A DNA stretch of 64,000 nt, taken from Candidatus Alistipes avicola. Its GTDB lineage: Bacteria; Bacteroidota; Bacteroidia; Bacteroidales; Rikenellaceae. The notes beneath the pieces were generated by a model. That model had not been told where the DNA came from, ran no database searches, and saw only the letters and a list, made by a program, of their open reading frames with translations. The DNA lies in the NCBI GenBank assembly GCA_019118565.1, contig DWYR01000001.1, positions 1 to 64,000 on the forward strand, read 5' to 3'. This document shows, piece after piece, positions 7,932-15,804 of this stretch. Numbering within the stretch: the first letter of the stretch is position 1; every line of letters begins with the position of its first letter. A program made the position numbers and the translations under genes.

Positions 7932-9965
7932 ATGGCAACAATATCTGAAATCACGCGTGTGGCGGACAACATCCGCATCCTGGCAGCGGCCATGGTCGAA
8001 AAGGCTAAATCGGGTCATCCCGGCGGCGCGATGGGCGGCGCGGATTTCATCGCGGTGCTTTATACCGAATTCCTGCGTTATGATCCCGACAGGATGGACT
8101 ACCCGTTCCGGGATCGTTTCTTCCTCGATCCGGGACACATGTCTCCGATGCTCTACTCCGTATTGACACTGGCGGGGAACTATTCGGTCGATGACCTGAA
8201 GAGCCTGCGCCAGTGGGGCAGCGTAACGCCCGGACACCCCGAGGTGGATGTGATGCGCGGTGTTGAGAATACGTCGGGTCCGCTCGGGCAGGGCCATGCA
8301 ATGGCGCTGGGGGCAGCGATTGCCGAGCGTTTCATGGCGGCCCGTTTCGGCGAGTGGCAGGCACACAAGACCTATGCCTACATCTCGGACGGCGGTGTCG
8401 AGGAGGAGGTTTCGGCCGGTGTAGGCCGGATCGCAGGACATCTGGGCATGAGCAACCTGATCATGTACTACGATGCGAACAACGTCCAGCTCTCGACCAA
8501 GGTCGAGGAGGTGGATACCGAAAATATCGCCATGAAATATGAGGCGTGGGGTTGGAACGTGCTGTCGATCGACGGACACGATATCGACCAGATCCGTCAA
8601 GCATTGGTGGCAGCCAATGACGAGAAGGAGCGTCCGACGCTGATCATCGGCCGTACGGTGATGGGCAAGGGTGCCGTAGCCGCCGACGGTTCGAGCTTCG
8701 AGGACAAGGTTTCGACCCACGGTCAGCCGCTCTCTTCTGCGGGAGCCGACTTTGCAGCTACGGTACGCAATCTGGGCGGTGACCCGGAGGATCCGTTCAA
8801 GATCTTCGGGGAGAGCCAGGCTCTCTTTGCGGCACGCCGCGAGGAGTTGCGCGCATGGGCCCGCAGCAAACGCGAGGAGGAGAAGGCATGGCGTGATCAG
8901 AACAAGGATCTGGCCCGCAAGCTCGATCTGTTCCTCTCGGGCGAAGTGCCTGCCCTGGACTATAAGAATGTCGAGGTGAAAGCCAATGCGGCAACCCGTG
9001 CAGCTTCTGCAACCGTCCTGTCATTCCTGGCCGAGAAGGTTGAGAACATGATCGTCGCTTCGGCCGACCTTTCGAACTCGGACAAGACCGACGGATACCT
9101 GAAGAAGACCAAGGCTTTCACGCGGGGTGATTTCTCGGGTAAGTTCCTACAGGCAGGTGTTTCGGAGTTCACGATGGCCTGCATCATGAACGGTATGGCC
9201 CTGCACGGCGGTGTGATTCCGGCCTGCGGAACCTTCTTCGTCTTCTCGGATTATATGAAACCGGTCGTGCGTCTGGCAGCACTGATGCGCCTGCACGTCA
9301 TCTATATCTGGACACATGACTCGTTCCGTGTGGGCGAGGATGGTCCTACCCACCAGCCGATCGAGCATGAGGCTCAGATCCGTTTGATGGAGCACCTGAA
9401 GAACCATCGCGGCGAGCGTTCGATGGTGGTTCTCCGTCCTGCCGACGGTGAAGAGACCGTAACGGCCTGGAAACTGGCTCTCGAGGAGCATCGTCCTGTG
9501 GCGTTGATCCTTTCGCGTCAGGATATCAAGACGCTGCCTGCTCTCAAGCAGAACCGCCGTGAGGAGGCTGCCCAGATCTCCAAGGGTGCCTATATCGTGG
9601 CCGATGCAGCCAAACCTGCCGTGGTGATGCTTGCATCGGGTTCCGAGGTGGCAACTTTGATCGAGGGTGCCGAACTGCTCAAGGGCGAGGGTATTCCGGT
9701 GCGCGTGGTGAGCGTTCCGAGTGAGGGGCTCTTTCGCGATCAGCCCAAATCGTATCAGCAAACCGTGTTGCCGCAGGGTGTCGTTCGCTACGGCCTTACG
9801 TCGGGTCTGCCTGTAACGTTGCTGGGGCTGGTTGGTGAGAATGGTCAGATCCACGGACTCGACCACTTCGGATATTCGGCTCCCTACAAGGTGCTTGACG
9901 AGAAGTTTGGTTTCAACGGACAGACCGTTTGCGAGGAGGTAAAACAACTGCTCGGTAAGAAGTAA
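7932..9965 (+). CDS. tkt: Transketolase (677 aa)
   Basis: Thiamine-diphosphate enzyme of the non-oxidative pentose phosphate pathway that moves two-carbon units between ketoses and aldoses. The N-terminal ThDP domain has KSGHPGGAMG, TSGPLGQG and the SDGG...NN cofactor motif. The central pyrimidine domain carries GEDGPTHQPIEH, and the C-terminal domain follows to KQLLGKK. Full family length. It appears to be a single-gene unit, ending at a strong hairpin terminator shared with convergent nrdG. Confidence 0.95.
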   Translation: MATISEITRVADNIRILAAAMVEKAKSGHPGGAMGGADFIAVLYTEFLRYDPDRMDYPFRDRFFLDPGHMSPMLYSVLTLAGNYSVDDLKSLRQWGSVTPGHPEVDVMRGVENTSGPLGQGHAMALGAAIAERFMAARFGEWQAHKTYAYISDGGVEEEVSAGVGRIAGHLGMSNLIMYYDANNVQLSTKVEEVDTENIAMKYEAWGWNVLSIDGHDIDQIRQALVAANDEKERPTLIIGRTVMGKGAVAADGSSFEDKVSTHGQPLSSAGADFAATVRNLGGDPEDPFKIFGESQALFAARREELRAWARSKREEEKAWRDQNKDLARKLDLFLSGEVPALDYKNVEVKANAATRAASATVLSFLAEKVENMIVASADLSNSDKTDGYLKKTKAFTRGDFSGKFLQAGVSEFTMACIMNGMALHGGVIPACGTFFVFSDYMKPVVRLAALMRLHVIYIWTHDSFRVGEDGPTHQPIEHEAQIRLMEHLKNHRGERSMVVLRPADGEETVTAWKLALEEHRPVALILSRQDIKTLPALKQNRREEAAQISKGAYIVADAAKPAVVMLASGSEVATLIEGAELLKGEGIPVRVVSVPSEGLFRDQPKSYQQTVLPQGVVRYGLTSGLPVTLLGLVGENGQIHGLDHFGYSAPYKVLDEKFGFNGQTVCEEVKQLLGKK

Positions 9966-9984
9966 CCGCTTATAATGGATAAAA

Positions 9985-10014
9985 TATAGCCCGGCTTTTC
10001 GAAGCCGGGCTATA
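9985..10014. terminator. Bidirectional hairpin terminator, tkt / nrdG
   Basis: Perfect 13-bp stem (9985-9997 with 10002-10014) closed by a TTCG tetraloop, between the convergent ends of tkt and nrdG. T-rich sequence follows on the plus strand. Confidence 0.8.
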
Positions 10015-10032
10015 TTATTTTATAGGAGAGGG

Positions 10033-10509
10033 CTAAAGACCGTTCTTTTTGTGAAACAGGTCGGTAATGTCGGTCATCTTCCCCTGCTCGATGCGATAGA
10101 GCCGTTGGTTGGTGGTCTCGGATCGCAGCCCTCCGAGTTGTTCGACATAGGGGCCCAACTTGATGAAGTCGAAGTTGGAAAGTTCGATCCCGTCTGCCAG
10201 ATCGGAGCAGCCCGAATACCATCCGGTTTTGAGCCGTCCGTCGCGTTGGCCCCGCAGCCAGGCACACAACTCATTTACCCGGCCGGGATCGCCGTCTCCG
10301 CCCATGAAACAGACGCAGGTAACGGCCGATCCGTAGTCGGCGAGCAGTCCGGTGAGCAGTTCCTCATCTAACGGCATCCCGACTGATTCCCGCAGGTGGG
10401 GGCTGTGGCATCCGGCACAGCGGTTCGGACACTCCGAGAGATTCAGTGCGAGGGTTACCTCGCCCGGAATCTCCTGGAAGACGATGTCATAACTGGCCAG
10501 GCGCAGCAT
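10033..10509 (-). CDS. nrdG: Anaerobic ribonucleotide reductase activating protein (158 aa)
   Basis: Radical SAM activase that puts the glycyl radical on NrdD. The CxxxCxxC cluster motif is Cys27-Cys31-Cys34 in ECPNRCAGCHSP. A SAM-binding glycine-rich segment with FMGGDGDP follows in the middle. Its start lies inside the 3' end of nrdD (23-base overlap), suggesting translational coupling. Length is typical of compact NrdG proteins. The last residues run into the terminator shared with tkt. Confidence 0.93.
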   Translation of the reverse strand: MLRLASYDIVFQEIPGEVTLALNLSECPNRCAGCHSPHLRESVGMPLDEELLTGLLADYGSAVTCVCFMGGDGDPGRVNELCAWLRGQRDGRLKTGWYSGCSDLADGIELSNFDFIKLGPYVEQLGGLRSETTNQRLYRIEQGKMTDITDLFHKKNGL

Positions 10510-12577
10510 AGTAGCGGCGGGCGGCCTCCTGTTGCCGGGCTTGGGAGAAGTTACTGATACGTTTCATGTAGCCGATGATGCGGGTCAGGTAGTCCAGGTT
10601 CCGGCTGTGGCACTTCGGACACTCCTTCAGGTTGCGTTTGTCGATGTGGCCGCAATCGTTGCAGATCGTATTGGGGATGTTGAAGGTGAAGTAGTTGCAC
10701 CCCTCCTGCGTGGCCACACGCAGCAGGTGGCGGTACTGCTCCCTGCTCAGGTGCTCCGAGAGGTTCATGTGCAGGGCCGATCCGCCGGTGAGGTGTTCGA
10801 TGTACTTGCGTCCGTGCAGGCGGAACTTGTCGACGATGTTGAGCCGGTCGTCCTCGACGATGTAGAAGTAGCTGTTGTAACAGTCTCGGTTGACCTGGTA
10901 GCCGTCCCGCTTGTCCCATTTGGCGTGTTTGACGCCGACGTTCTCGGCCGGGATCATCTCGCAGTTGAACATCAGTTCCGACGAGCGGTATTTCTTGTTG
11001 TATTTCTCGATCATGCCGAGGATCTCCTGCGTAAAGCGGACGTAATCCGGATTGTCGTTGATCGGAATGCCGAGGAATTCAGCCGCCTCGACCAGCCCGT
11101 TCACCCCGACGGTGAGGTACTGGCGCGAGAGGTTGATGTAGCCGGCATCGAACAGCGGCAGCATCCCCTTCTTCTGCATATATTTCAGGTTCTCGTTGTA
11201 GGCAATCTGTACCTTGTGAACCAGGTCGATCACCTCCTCGAGGAAGAACTGATAGGCGATCCCCTTGCGGACGGCATACTGGATGCAGCGGTTCAGGTTG
11301 ATCGTCAGCACGCTCTTCGACCCGGTCGATACGCCGCCGGCCCCCAGCGTATAGCTGAACCCGTTATCGGTGATCTCGTTGCGCAGGCGGCAACAGCTGC
11401 TCAGCGAGTCGGCATTGTCGCTTATGTAGGTGAAGAACGAGTGTCCCTCGGCATACATTTCGGCCGTAAAGTCACCGTACTCCTTGTCTTTCACGTCGCC
11501 GTTCTCGGTCAGCAGCGCCATCGTTTCGACCGGGAAGGTCAGCACGGTACGGAGCCGTTCCTGATTAAACCACTTCATAAAACGTTTCTGGAGCCAGCTG
11601 AGCGACTCCCAGTCGGGACGGCTCCCGTCCGGGAAGACGAAGTTCCCGAAAAGGCTCTCGAAGTAGTAGCGATCGTAGTAGGAGATGTTCCAGAAGACGG
11701 CCTGGAAGTTCCTGGCCCCGGTCGGCTGGTTGATCGAATAGACGATCTGCTCGAAGCAGTCCGTGATAACCTTGTCGAGCGTACGCTGCTTGACCGACAG
11801 ATCGACCACCCGGTCTACATCCTTGTAGTAGTCGCGACCGTACTCCATGCCGATAAAATAGTTCATATACATCAGGAATTCGGGGGTGGCGCACGCACCG
11901 CTCAGCATACTGGAGACGATGAAGACCATGTTGATAAATCCGCCGCAAAACGATTTGAGGTTGGTCGGGGCTTTCGAGTTGCCTCCGATCGAGAGCGTGC
12001 CCCCGATCAGCCACGGATACATCGTGATACTGGCACAGTAGTTGGCCAGGCTCGTCTCGTCGTTTTTATAGATGAAATGGTTGTCGAGCATCTCGATATA
12101 TTTGTCCGACAACTCTTTACCGTACATCTCCTTGAGCCGGTCGGTCAGCATACGCCGGTTCAGGCGGATGAAGTTCGATTTGGGCAGTTCGCCGATCAGC
12201 GTTGCCATATTCTTGCTCTCGACATTGGCATTCGCATCGAATTTGCTGCCGGTCGCCGCATTCGAAGCCTCGCAGTAGTCCATCAGGAACTGCAGCTTGT
12301 CGCGAACCTCCCGGTCTTCGGTGTGTTTTTGCCGGTAGAGCATGTAGGCTTTGGCGACGGCATAGTAACGTTCGGCCATGAGGGCTATCTCCACCTGGTT
12401 CTGGATCTCCTCGACCGTAGTGCCGTCCGTGACGCTGACCCGGCTCAGGATGTTGGTGATGACATCCTGCGTGGCGAAACTTCCGACCGAGAGGAATGCC
12501 TTGGCGATCGCCCGCTGTATCTTTTCAATGGAGAACAGTTCCCGTTTCCCATCTCTTTTGACAATGAATGTTTCCAT
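10487..12577 (-). CDS. nrdD: Anaerobic (class III) ribonucleoside-triphosphate reductase (696 aa)
   Basis: Oxygen-sensitive glycyl radical enzyme that reduces NTPs to dNTPs without B12. An N-terminal ATP-cone (first ~100 residues from METFIVKRDGKRE) provides allosteric control. The C-terminal zinc site uses Cys639, Cys642, Cys653 and Cys656 (CNDC...CPKC), and Gly669 in the RIIGY motif is the radical residue. The frame is open to 12622, but ATG 12577 begins exactly at the ATP-cone. Transcription starts ~330 bases upstream behind a cobalamin riboswitch. A vitamin-B12 switch on a B12-independent reductase implies a cobalamin-dependent (class II) reductase elsewhere. Confidence 0.95.
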   Translation of the reverse strand: METFIVKRDGKRELFSIEKIQRAIAKAFLSVGSFATQDVITNILSRVSVTDGTTVEEIQNQVEIALMAERYYAVAKAYMLYRQKHTEDREVRDKLQFLMDYCEASNAATGSKFDANANVESKNMATLIGELPKSNFIRLNRRMLTDRLKEMYGKELSDKYIEMLDNHFIYKNDETSLANYCASITMYPWLIGGTLSIGGNSKAPTNLKSFCGGFINMVFIVSSMLSGACATPEFLMYMNYFIGMEYGRDYYKDVDRVVDLSVKQRTLDKVITDCFEQIVYSINQPTGARNFQAVFWNISYYDRYYFESLFGNFVFPDGSRPDWESLSWLQKRFMKWFNQERLRTVLTFPVETMALLTENGDVKDKEYGDFTAEMYAEGHSFFTYISDNADSLSSCCRLRNEITDNGFSYTLGAGGVSTGSKSVLTINLNRCIQYAVRKGIAYQFFLEEVIDLVHKVQIAYNENLKYMQKKGMLPLFDAGYINLSRQYLTVGVNGLVEAAEFLGIPINDNPDYVRFTQEILGMIEKYNKKYRSSELMFNCEMIPAENVGVKHAKWDKRDGYQVNRDCYNSYFYIVEDDRLNIVDKFRLHGRKYIEHLTGGSALHMNLSEHLSREQYRHLLRVATQEGCNYFTFNIPNTICNDCGHIDKRNLKECPKCHSRNLDYLTRIIGYMKRISNFSQARQQEAARRYYAAPGQL

Positions 12578-12732
12578 AAAGTATCTGGTTTTTGTCCTTT
12601 TTTTGCTTTTGTGTCGTGCCAATGCGAATAACCCTTCCCGTCAGGAAAGGATCGTTGTCTCTTCATTTATCTGCTTTGACGAAAAGTCGCGATCGATCGC
12701 CCTTCACCCCGAGAGCATCGGATCGTTTGTCT

Positions 12733-12907
12733 GATATGGCAGGTCTTCTGACTCGTTTCGAATGGAGCGCCTTCCCGGGTTATGAGCCTCAGTGGCAAAA
12801 GAATGCACCATCGTCTGGAAACTTACAGCTACGGGGGTAGTCCTTGATTCCCACAAGGTTCCCTTTTCATCCCACTGCGATGTCCGATCGCGACGGGAAC
12901 CGATATC
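12733..12907 (-). ncRNA. Cobalamin (B12) riboswitch upstream of nrdDG
   Basis: On the minus strand the hallmark elements occur in order. P1 is GATATC at 12902-12907 against ATATC at 12733-12737. The GGTTCCC/GGGAACC helix pairs 12895-12901 with 12857-12863, with the GATGAAAAGGGAA segment beside it. GTGGGAATC covers 12846-12854, the GCCACTG element 12790-12796, and the B12 box AGTCAGAAGACCTGCC 12738-12753. Binding of adenosyl- or other cobalamins normally turns the downstream gene off. The ~155 bases between the aptamer and nrdD have a 7-bp hairpin near 12628-12645 without a T run, so control of translation is more likely than termination. Confidence 0.9.
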
Positions 12908-12911
12908 GAAA

Positions 12912-12919
12912 CAAATATA
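12912..12919 (-). promoter_or_regulatory. -7 element of the riboswitch-nrdDG transcript
   Basis: TATATTTG on the minus strand matches TAnnTTTG. It lies five bases before the first base of riboswitch helix P1, which is where the transcript should begin. No exact -33 TTTG is seen. Confidence 0.55.
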
Positions 12920-13122
12920 GAGTTTTCCGGTCGCTTTTTCGACAGCGAAAGGCCCCGATTTATTCATAAGTTATCAACAAAAAGGCTCAAATAACGGAGG
13001 GGCAACCTTTTGCCGAATCGAAACCTCCTTTTATATAGTTGAAAAGGGGAAAAGGTGGAGATAAAAGAATGATATACGGAGGCGGATTACGAGGATTTTC
13101 CCCCGTATGAACATGATTTTTC

Positions 13123-13154
13123 CTTGGATTTTTGCGATTTTTTCACTATATTTG
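13123..13154 (+). promoter_or_regulatory. Probable promoter of the repeat lipoprotein
   Basis: CTTG (13123-13126, one mismatch to TTTG), a 20-base spacer and TATATTTG (13147-13154), with the ATG 31 bases downstream. Confidence 0.55.
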
Positions 13155-13184
13155 AAATGTTAAACAACTAAAAGTATCTCTTCT

Positions 13185-14564
13185 ATGAAACATTTATTTC
13201 TAAACCCAATCGTAAGCAAATGCCTCCTTCTGTTATCAGCGCTGACAATAGTGTGGTCGTGCGACTCTTCCGATGATAATGATCCGGGACCAGACCCGGA
13301 ACCTACTTTTGAGATAGCGGCTTCTGTCGATTTCGGATGTACTGTAGATGCGCTGAAGGCGGCACAGGAAGCTGCGGGCAACGAGGTCGGCACATACGAT
13401 GCTGCCACCAGAACGCTCAAAGTTACGACAACGGACGCTGTCCAGACCGGGGTACTCTATTATTTTGATGCGAATAATAACTATAAATACGCCTTGATCA
13501 CTGTCTCTTCTTTCGAAGATATGAGTTCGGAATTCATGCAGGATCTTGCCGGAGCCGGATGGACCTCCTATCAGATGACGGCAACGACCCCCGAATACGA
13601 GCGCATATTGTCCAAAGACAAGGTTCTCTTGCGCATCTTTACGAAAGAGAGCGATGCCCAGGCAACGCCAGCCATGTTGGTTGGCCCTGTGGATGAGACG
13701 ATTCTCTCCTGGACCAGAACCGATATCCTTAAGGATGCGGCTACGGGCGTTTTCACCCCGCTCACGGCATTCGGAGCTTCATTGGATCTTGTCAAGAAAT
13801 TTGAGTTTCTCCAAGGTCACACGGTCAACGAGGAGAGAACGAATCCCGACAACCAGTTCTATGCATTCGATACGGGGAATGTAGACTTCCCAATAATGGG
13901 CTACTGGTTCGATGTCGACACCGATACTTTCCTCGAGGAGTGCGCCTTGTATGTGGAGCCGGACAGCCGTCCTACTCCCGATGCGATCAATACGTATGTG
14001 ACGGGACTCGGATTCGAGTACTTGTCTCTTACCGATGCGAACGGGAATCCGCTTTTCTATGACAAGGCAACAAAGACGGTTTGCTGTGCGGAGATGATGG
14101 AGCCTGAAAGTGGCGTATTCTCTCCGAAACTGCGCTTTTACGTACAGGATCTCTCCGAGTATCTGCCGAAGGAAACTGTAACGATTCCGTGGCCGAACAT
14201 GGAGTTCGGTAAAATCACGATGGAGGAGGCTTACAGCTGGTACGAAAGCCAGGGATACGAAGTAAATCCGACTGGCTTTATGGATGTATTCCCACTTGTC
14301 ACCACCGGAGGCGATGATTTTGACCAGATCATTCTCTTCCCGGATGATAACGGCAAGTATGCCGGTGCTTACGTGATGACCCCGGATCTGAAGGTCATCA
14401 AATCGCCCGATATCGAGAAACAGCTGCTGGAAAAAGGATTTGAGGAGGTTAGCGGCTCCATCCTACAGACCTATCACAATCTGGAGTTGAATGTCGAAGC
14501 CCAGATCGATACGAGCGCTGCATTCGGAGCCTATGCCATTGGATTCAATCTGATCGGGGCATAA
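13185..14564 (+). CDS. Lipoprotein with three tandem ~145-residue repeats (459 aa)
   Basis: Lipobox WSC places the acylated cysteine at residue 26, followed by an acidic DDNDPGPDPEP linker. The rest divides into three diverged units that each open with a short strand ending in Phe-Gly (residues 50-51, 196-197, 341-342), then a helix, and later a Y/W/L-F-D strand. The spacing is 146 and 145 residues. I do not recognise the family. The architecture suggests a surface or periplasmic binding protein rather than an enzyme, since no catalytic motif is evident. It appears monocistronic, with its own promoter and a long inverted repeat downstream. Confidence 0.8.
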   Translation: MKHLFLNPIVSKCLLLLSALTIVWSCDSSDDNDPGPDPEPTFEIAASVDFGCTVDALKAAQEAAGNEVGTYDAATRTLKVTTTDAVQTGVLYYFDANNNYKYALITVSSFEDMSSEFMQDLAGAGWTSYQMTATTPEYERILSKDKVLLRIFTKESDAQATPAMLVGPVDETILSWTRTDILKDAATGVFTPLTAFGASLDLVKKFEFLQGHTVNEERTNPDNQFYAFDTGNVDFPIMGYWFDVDTDTFLEECALYVEPDSRPTPDAINTYVTGLGFEYLSLTDANGNPLFYDKATKTVCCAEMMEPESGVFSPKLRFYVQDLSEYLPKETVTIPWPNMEFGKITMEEAYSWYESQGYEVNPTGFMDVFPLVTTGGDDFDQIILFPDDNGKYAGAYVMTPDLKVIKSPDIEKQLLEKGFEEVSGSILQTYHNLELNVEAQIDTSAAFGAYAIGFNLIGA

Positions 14565-14592
14565 TACCGATAGAACGCTTGATTGTGCAAAC

Positions 14593-14671
14593 GCAGGCCG
14601 GTGCGTTATAAATCGTCGCAACACTTCGAACGAGAGGTCTATTCGTTGCGGTTTATAACGCACCGGCCTGC
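14593..14671. repeat. Long imperfect inverted repeat after the repeat lipoprotein
   Basis: Two perfect 20-base arms (14593-14612 and 14652-14671) enclose a 39-base centre that itself contains a CGCAAC/GTTGCG pair (14616-14621, 14645-14650). This gives a ~26-bp stem with one bulge. There is no T tract on either side. The rest of 14565-14986 (422 bases) has no convincing gene; only the glutaminyl cyclase promoter element lies further on. It could be a terminator, an RNA processing site or a small non-autonomous repeat. Confidence 0.7.
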
Positions 14672-14882
14672 TGTTTGCCCCTCGATCCGCAACGATTCGT
14701 CCGACGAGTCGACGATCATACATCGAAAAACGACATCGCGTATCTCGAACAGACACTCCTGAACGGGTGCGGTTACCCACAAGACCCGCGAGATGAGCGA
14801 TTCTCGCCTCTACGCTCCAAAATCACACATCCAACGACAACTCTTATTCTTTTTTTACCCTCCGTATTTGGAGGAGTTTTCC

Positions 14883-14890
14883 TATCTTTG
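14883..14890 (+). promoter_or_regulatory. -7 element upstream of the glutaminyl cyclase-metH operon
   Basis: TATCTTTG fits TAnnTTTG, ~97 bases before the first ATG of the operon. A matching -33 TTTG at the right spacing is not seen; the nearest TTTG, 14867-14870, is only 12 bases away. Confidence 0.45.
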
Positions 14891-14986
14891 TACGAGATTG
14901 GAGAGATTTGGAGAAGTCAATTGCAAAGAGTGCATTTTCATTGTCTCGAACTTGACTTCCCGTACTTTATTAAAATATTATCCGCA

Positions 14987-15784
14987 ATGAAAAAAGTATT
15001 ATGGATCAGCCTATTCGGGCTTGTCCTGACAGCCTGTTCGGGCAGAGCCAACTCTCGACAAACAATCGTGCAGGAGACTCCGCCCGCTCCCCGCAATTAT
15101 ACGTATCGGGTGGTAGCCTCCCATCCCCATTCAACCGACAGTTACACACAAGGTCTCCTGTTCGCCGACGGTGTGATGTGGGAGGGGACCGGCAATTACG
15201 GACAATCGCACCTGCAACGTATCGACCTCGAAACGGGAACCGTCAAGAAGATCGCATCGCTGCCCCGTTCGGAGTTCGGCGAAGGAATCGCCCTGCTGGA
15301 CGGCAAGATCTACCAGCTCACCTGGATGGAGAACAAAGCCTATGTCTATGACGCGGCAACGGGAAAGGTTCTTCGGACGTTTACCTATACGGGAGAGGGA
15401 TGGGGTCTGACTACCGACGGCGAACTGCTCTACATGAGCGACGGGTCGGAATACATCCGCATTCTCGATCCGGGAACATTCAACGTAAAAGAGACCCTCG
15501 CGGTAACCTACGAGGGAGCCCCGGTCCGCATGGTCAATGAACTGGAGTGGATCGACGGGAAAATCTGGGCCAATGTCTACCTCACCCAGCAGATCATCAT
15601 CATCAATCCCGAGACGGGACGCGTGGAGGGGGTAGTCGACCTGCGGGGTTTGCTGCCCGAGGAGGATATTACGGCGAAGACCGACGTGCTGAACGGCATC
15701 GCCTACGATGCCGCAACCGGACGTATCTTCGTAACGGGCAAAAACTGGAGCAAGATCTTCGAGATCGAGCTGATCGAACAATAA
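14987..15784 (+). CDS. Glutaminyl-peptide cyclotransferase, lipoprotein (265 aa)
   Basis: Plant/bacterial-type glutamine cyclotransferase (PF05096), a five-bladed beta-propeller that converts N-terminal glutamine to pyroglutamate. A lipobox LTAC gives Cys17. Family motifs are YTQGLLF, WEGTGNYGQS, FGEGIALLDGKIYQLTW and NELEWIDGKIWANVY. The frame extends upstream to 14675 but lacks a signal peptide there; ATG 14987 gives one. A 20-base gap to metH suggests one transcript. Substrate in this organism is unknown; an extracytoplasmic location is predicted from the lipobox. Confidence 0.88.
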   Translation: MKKVLWISLFGLVLTACSGRANSRQTIVQETPPAPRNYTYRVVASHPHSTDSYTQGLLFADGVMWEGTGNYGQSHLQRIDLETGTVKKIASLPRSEFGEGIALLDGKIYQLTWMENKAYVYDAATGKVLRTFTYTGEGWGLTTDGELLYMSDGSEYIRILDPGTFNVKETLAVTYEGAPVRMVNELEWIDGKIWANVYLTQQIIIINPETGRVEGVVDLRGLLPEEDITAKTDVLNGIAYDAATGRIFVTGKNWSKIFEIELIEQ

Positions 15785-15804
15785 CACAACAAAATATCGG
15801 ATAA

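Noticed and set aside
10532..12631. 699-codon open frame on the plus strand opposite nrdD
   Set aside because: Antisense shadow: nrdD on the other strand has full family motifs, while this frame gives low-complexity Val/Asp/Leu-rich sequence without domains.
12628..12645. Rho-independent terminator in the riboswitch platform
   Set aside because: The 7-bp stem is not followed by a T run on the minus strand.
14675..14986. Upstream extension of the glutaminyl cyclase frame
   Set aside because: Would bury the lipoprotein signal; the -7 element at 14883 lies inside this extension.
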